NCBI GenBank assembly: GCA_026874595.1
Contig: CM049321.1
Coordinates: 10,591,979-10,655,978 of the forward strand
Length of the DNA: 64,000 nt
Direction of reading: 5' to 3'
DNA from: Sipunculus nudus
Lineage: Eukaryota > Annelida > Sipuncula > Golfingiida > Sipunculidae
Position numbers and translations under genes: made by a program
Shown: positions 50,501 to 56,500 of the stretch, piece after piece
How the letters are laid out: the number at the start of each line of letters is the position of its first letter
How positions within the stretch are numbered: the first letter of the stretch is position 1
Notes under the pieces: generated by a model
The model's input: the letters and a program-made list of their open reading frames with translations, nothing else
Databases searched by the model: none
Told to the model about the DNA's origin: nothing

Positions 50501-53500
50501 TATCAAAGTACAAAGTGTAAGTGAAGAGGCACTATGTGTGAGTTATCAAAGTACAGAGTGTAAGTGAAGAAGCACTGTGTGTAAGTTATCAAAGTACAGA
50601 GTGTAAGTGAAGAAACATTTTGTGTAACTTATCAAAGTACAAAGTGTAAGTGAAGAAGCCCTGTGTGTAAGTTATCAAAGTACAGAGTGTAAGTGAAGAA
50701 ACATTTTGTGTAACTTATCAAAGTACAAAGTGTAAGTGAAGAAGCCCTGTGTGTAAGTTATCAAAGTACAAAGTGTAAATGAAGAAGCACTGTGTGTAAG
50801 TTATCAAAGTACAAAGTGTAAATGAAGAAACATTGTGTGTAACTTATCAAAGTACAAAGTGTAAGTGAAGAAGCCCTGTGTGTAAGTTATCAAAGTACAG
50901 AGTGTAAGTGAAGAAGCACTGAGTGTAAGTTATCAAAGTACAAAGTGTAAATGAAGAAACATTGTGTGTAACTTATCAAAGTACAAAGTGTAAGTGAAGA
51001 AGCACTGTGTGTAAGTTATCAAAGTACAGAGTGTAAGTGAAGAAACATTTTGTGTAACTTATCAAAGTACAAAGTGTAAGTGAAGAAGCCCTGTGTGTAA
51101 GTTATCAAAGTACAAAGTGTAAATGAAGAAGCACTGTGTGTAAGTTATCAAAGTACAGAGTGTAAGTGAAGAAACATTGTGTGTAACTTATCAAAGTACA
51201 GAGTGTAAGTGAAGAAACATTGTGTGTAACTTATCAAAGTACAAAGTGTAAGTGAAGAAGCACTGTGTGTAAGTTATCAAAGTACAGAGTGTAAGTGAAG
51301 AAGCACTGTGTGTAAGTTATCAAAGTACAAAGTGTCAGTGAAGAAGCACAGTGTGTAAGTTATCAAAGTACAGAGTGTAAGTGAAGAAGCACTGTGTGTA
51401 AGTTATCAAAGTACAAAGTGTAAGTGAAGAAGCACTGTGTGTAAGTTATCAAAGTACAAAGTGTAAGTGAAGAAGCCCTGTGTGTAAGTTATCAAAGTAC
51501 AGAGTGTAAGTGAAGAAGCCCTGTCTGTAAGTTGTCAAAGTACAAAGTGTAAGTTATCAAAGCAAGGGTGAGCCCTTTCCACTCAGGAGAGAATGGCTAC
51601 TGGTCATGGGTGGCGTGCAAATTAGAACAAGTATCCTTTTAGTGCCTATATTGGCTGCTTAGGTTGTAAGCACTTCAAGGGGCAAAGAAAGCTACACATA
51701 TGAACAGACCTGAGAGACAAGGAAGGCAAAGTGTAAAGTCAAACGTGATTAATATTTTCACTGATATCACTGATAGACTTTAAACCCTCTAGCTTCACCT
51801 TCTGCCTTTACATCAGATTTTTTATCAGATTTCTTTTATTTTCAAATTTCAGGCTGATTCAGAAGCCGATGGCATGGCAACCCAAGCATCAACAGAAATG
51901 GTGGACAAGGCAATTAACACTGATTTAATTACAGATAATGACAGAGAGGTAAGATTAAAAATTTTATGGCAGTGACATATCCTAGCCTGGTTTTCTTGAC
52001 TCTTTATTAATCAAAATAACACTGAAAGAGCCACCAGAGTCAGGAATGCATGTCTCTGATGCATAACAGCTGAACTCTCAAAGTATACATAGTTGCTTGT
52101 AAAGATATTTTATTATTTAATTGTTCTGCATTTCTTTAAATATTTCAGAAAATTTGTGTTAGAACATATATAATGAGGTTTCTATTAAATTCCTGTGTTT
52201 TTTTTTTGTGGAAGGATTTACAACTTTGGGATATAGGCTTCTAGGTCAGTTATCATAAAGGGTCACGAGTTAATGGAGCTCTTTGCTGATTAAATTTTCC
52301 CACTTTTTTAGGTAATATTAAGAACTTGCCTAATTGTATTAATATGAAATTTTGAAATTATATATTTTATGTAAGTGTAAGCTTCTTGAATTTGTAATGG
52401 TTATATGGTGAAGAAGTCATGTATGACTGTAAAAGAGACTTTTATTAACAGCAAAAGAGAACTGCAAGCATTGCAACATCTCACCCTGTCTCTGTCAGGG
52501 TCGTTCAGTGCAGAGCCTCCCGTTAGGGCCCTGTTTATACCTAGAGTTTGGATGATATCAGATTTATATATTGATAATGACACAAAAGTATATTGCAGTA
52601 TATTGATATTTTGTAACGTCAGTATTTTGCATAGGAATCCAGCCCTTGTCATCATATATCAATTGTCAGTACTTTCTGCCATGTTTTTGAGACCACCCGC
52701 TAGAACCAAATCCCAAGAGTTTTTTGAGAACATGATTCTGTTAGTTTGTCGATCACCAGCATTTTGGAACATACAGTATATCAATATATTTTTTTTTATA
52801 TTTTAATGATCACATCTGTATAGAATTTCATGCAATAAATTAAAATAAAAGGTGTTTTTTAATATTAATGATTTTCTGAAAACAGAATAATAATCTTAGC
52901 AGGGCATGTTTGTGTACCAAATTTGTGAACAAAAACACATATCATGATGTCACAATAATAGGGAAGTTACTGATACAAGTATTGCAGCTGTCAGATATTT
53001 GTGATAATCCTGGATACCAGTTATCATCCAAACCCTGTTTTTACCTTAGGATGAGATCACATAAAAGTTCAAGACAATCCCTGTTGGCTGATTCGTTAAA
53101 TAAGTACACAGCTGGCAACAGCCAACTCTGTAAATGCTCATATATGATCTACACTCCTGACAGTACACACTGTTGTTGTTCTGTATTTCCCATCATATAA
53201 TCCTCCAGCAAAATTCTCTGGGTTTCACCACCAGGGCAAAGAATTGTAGTCAGACCAATGAGAGTGTGGTATCACATTGAGCATCCAGCTCCAAGTTTTT
53301 AAACCTGTGACATCCTGATGCACAATACAAAATCCTGCTCTGTCAGTCAGATTGCAATTCTTGGCCCTGTGCCAGCCCTGATGTAGAAACCAAACAAAAA
53401 TTTGCGATACAAAGCAGCGGTTAAAGTGAAGGAGATCCAAGACAACTGTAGTGTATGAGCAAACCGAGGCTGCCTAAAGGGTCAGAGAAATGTAGAGAGT

Positions 53501-56500
53501 ACAGAGGAATTTTTCATCATAAAATCTAAACTAAAAACCTTGGTGGGTATACTACATGGAGGTATAATTTCTTACCTATTTTCTGGTGATGCTCACCACC
53601 ATCACAGCTGTCAGGTGCTACTCTTTAGTTATATATTACATCAAAAAATTCCGTTCAGGCCTGATTGAGTACTCACTTAACACCTGACAGCTAAAGGAAA
53701 ACAGACTTTGATATGATTTCAATTGTAACAATTTAATAGCTGTGTTAGATCTAAGAAACTTTGGTAAGACTTTCATTCTCAAAAGTTCACCCCCATAAAA
53801 AAGGTAAATTTTCAGGAAATACAATATATGTCATCCAGGATTTTGATCAGGTACGGGGTGCGTATTATACACAGAGATATGGGTTTTTCCTCAAAAACTA
53901 TGCTCTAAAGGGGATTTGGATTATATGTTGGGGAAAATGGTATTTCAAGTTTTCACCCAGATGTATATATATCTTGCAGGAGCTGGGTAACCAGGACAAG
54001 AATTTTGCCAACCTCCTAAAAGCTAAGGGAGGAAGGGTGGACAATGATGCATTTGAGGCAATGTTAAAACTTCATCTGAATGAGACAGACAACCTGCGCA
54101 AACAGAGAATGTCAGAGCGAGAGAAACTCATGGATAAACTACATGATAAACTGAGACAAAGACAGGGCCAGGTTAGTCATGATAAATCAGAACAGACCCA
54201 GTAAATGAAAATGTGCACACCTTTTTCTTATGCTATAAGTGCAACAGTTTTGGCCTGCTATAAGTCTTTTTTTTTTTTTTTTTAATTTCACTCTAAGTCA
54301 AGAGTGTTTAAATCATGCCAGAATTAGAAGGCAGCTCTAGACCACAAAATTCCTCATCCATCATCTTGGATCACCAAAACTGCAATATTTCCATGCTTTG
54401 TTGTGTTCTGTATATGCATGGTGAATCATATAAATCTAGGCCAAGAGCAATGCTTGTCAAGTTCAACTCATCACAGCATCACAGGTCAGCCCTGCCAAAC
54501 AGATCAAAAGTGGCTTCAAATACATGACACCTATTGCCATTGCAGGCAGAGAAACTCTCACCCCATTAAGAAATATATATATTTAAAGTTTGCCCTTATT
54601 CTTGTGAATAATGAACTTCTTGATTGCCATCTGCCAATGGTAATGAAAAATATTATGTTAATCCAGATTACTTCCAACATTTAAATGACTGTCCCATGGG
54701 TGTTATAAATATATTACATATATATTGTTTTTCTTTTATAGGCAGCTGTTAACAAGGAAGAGGTAGAGGTATTTGATGAAGAACTGGAAGAGGTTGGTAC
54801 CCAGAGGGATAATTCTTCTGTAATGGTTTATCTTTGAGAAAGATGGCAATGCTTTGCTGCCACCTGGTGTCCAGACTGTGTACTATATTTCTTGCTTTCC
54901 CATGAGGGAGTAGAACTCAGTAGTCTGTACCTGTTTTAACTAAAAACATGTTATGTCCTTAATATTATGATGTAACCTTGTTAAATCTAATAAATGGTAT
55001 ACATAATATTAAAATAAAAGTACAAACTGTAAGCTAAAAATTCTTTACAGACTCTAGCAGCCCTTTTTATATGCATGTCTATGTCATGCTAGTAGACTTT
55101 GCGGGAGGTATTATGGTATACCCACCATCCATCCAGCTGCCTGTCTGTCCGTCTGTCCATCCATCTGTTATCTTTTAGTGTCACTGCAATAATCTACTGG
55201 GGCTTGACAGATTTTCATGAAACTCACCATAACTACTTATCAATAGGTTATCTGGTCTGAGTTCGAATATGGGCAAAATCCACACATATTTACTTAGGTC
55301 GATCAAGGTATTAGGCTACTATGTTGTGTCACTGTGATAACTTACCAGGAGTCTGATTGATTTTGATCAAACTCAAAGAAAATATTAATAAATATAATAT
55401 CTCGCCTAATTATGATTTTGAGCAAAATCTGTGCACATCTACTGAGCTCAGAGGTCACCACACTTTGGTGGCGCCATGATGACTTACCAAAAATCTGATG
55501 GATTTCCATGAAACTCATTTTGAATTTTAACCAATACAGTTTCTCATCGGAAATACATGCTCACCAAAATTCACACATATCACAATTAAGATATGGGACA
55601 TTGATATTATGCACCATTTGCAGTGCTCTTGTTTGTATTATCCATGGCAGGAGGTCAGAATTAAAACCAAACTATGATCACAAGCTGGCAGGATTGTTGC
55701 ATGTTGAAAGATTAAGTTTTAATTTTTTATTAAATCAAAATTTAAAATTTAAAAAGTTTTTTAGATATTGTCATGTGGTTAATATTAGTCCACTAACATG
55801 TGGCTTATTGAACCGTTTAAATAAAAAAAAATTAATGTTACAAAATCATGTGAAAATGTATAAAAAGTTAAAATATATATTTATATACATCTGTACCATC
55901 AGAAGGGTCACTGTACCAGAATTAAAACAATGTGAACTTTATGGGTTTTAATATGAGTTTCAAACAACTTTTGGATTGATTTTACCTATAGGGTTTTGAT
56001 CATAATGATACCTTGAGGACTCCTATATTAGATTTTCCAAGCTCATATACCATTCAACCTACATATTGACATAAATACAAAGAAAGATAAAAGAACATAT
56101 ATATTTATTACTGCAGTCACAAATTTTATTGCTTTTAAACAGGATCTACAGCAGCTTCAGAAAAACTTTAAGAAGACAGCACTGGACAAAAAACAGAGTA
56201 ACGCAGCAGATATAGAGGCGTTACTAGAACAGTACAGACGAGACCAGGAACAAATCATCTCAACCAGGCTTAAAGAACGGTCCCGCAGCAATGATATCCT
56301 CAAACAGAAACTGGAGGCCAGGAGGAAGGCAGAGACATCTCGTGATGAAGTTGAGGTACTAAGTCAGCTTAGAGACAAAAGTTGAAAATTAGGAACTGAA
56401 ACAAGTGATAAATATGAGGGATGTGGGTTGAGTAGCTGGTTAGATGAGGTAATGGAGTTAGAGCTGTGGACTGAGTATCAGACCTTGTGTCTCGTGATTT

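Noticed and set aside
50194-51562. CRISPR-like array
   Set aside because: The units are contiguous with no unique spacers, inside a eukaryotic intron.
52405-52806. 133-residue plus-strand frame in intron 10
   Set aside because: No acceptor or donor in phase, no family match, and an overlapping minus frame of similar quality.
55508-55951. 147-residue plus-strand frame
   Set aside because: AT-rich composition, no domain, no splice support, and its left part overlaps a repeat.
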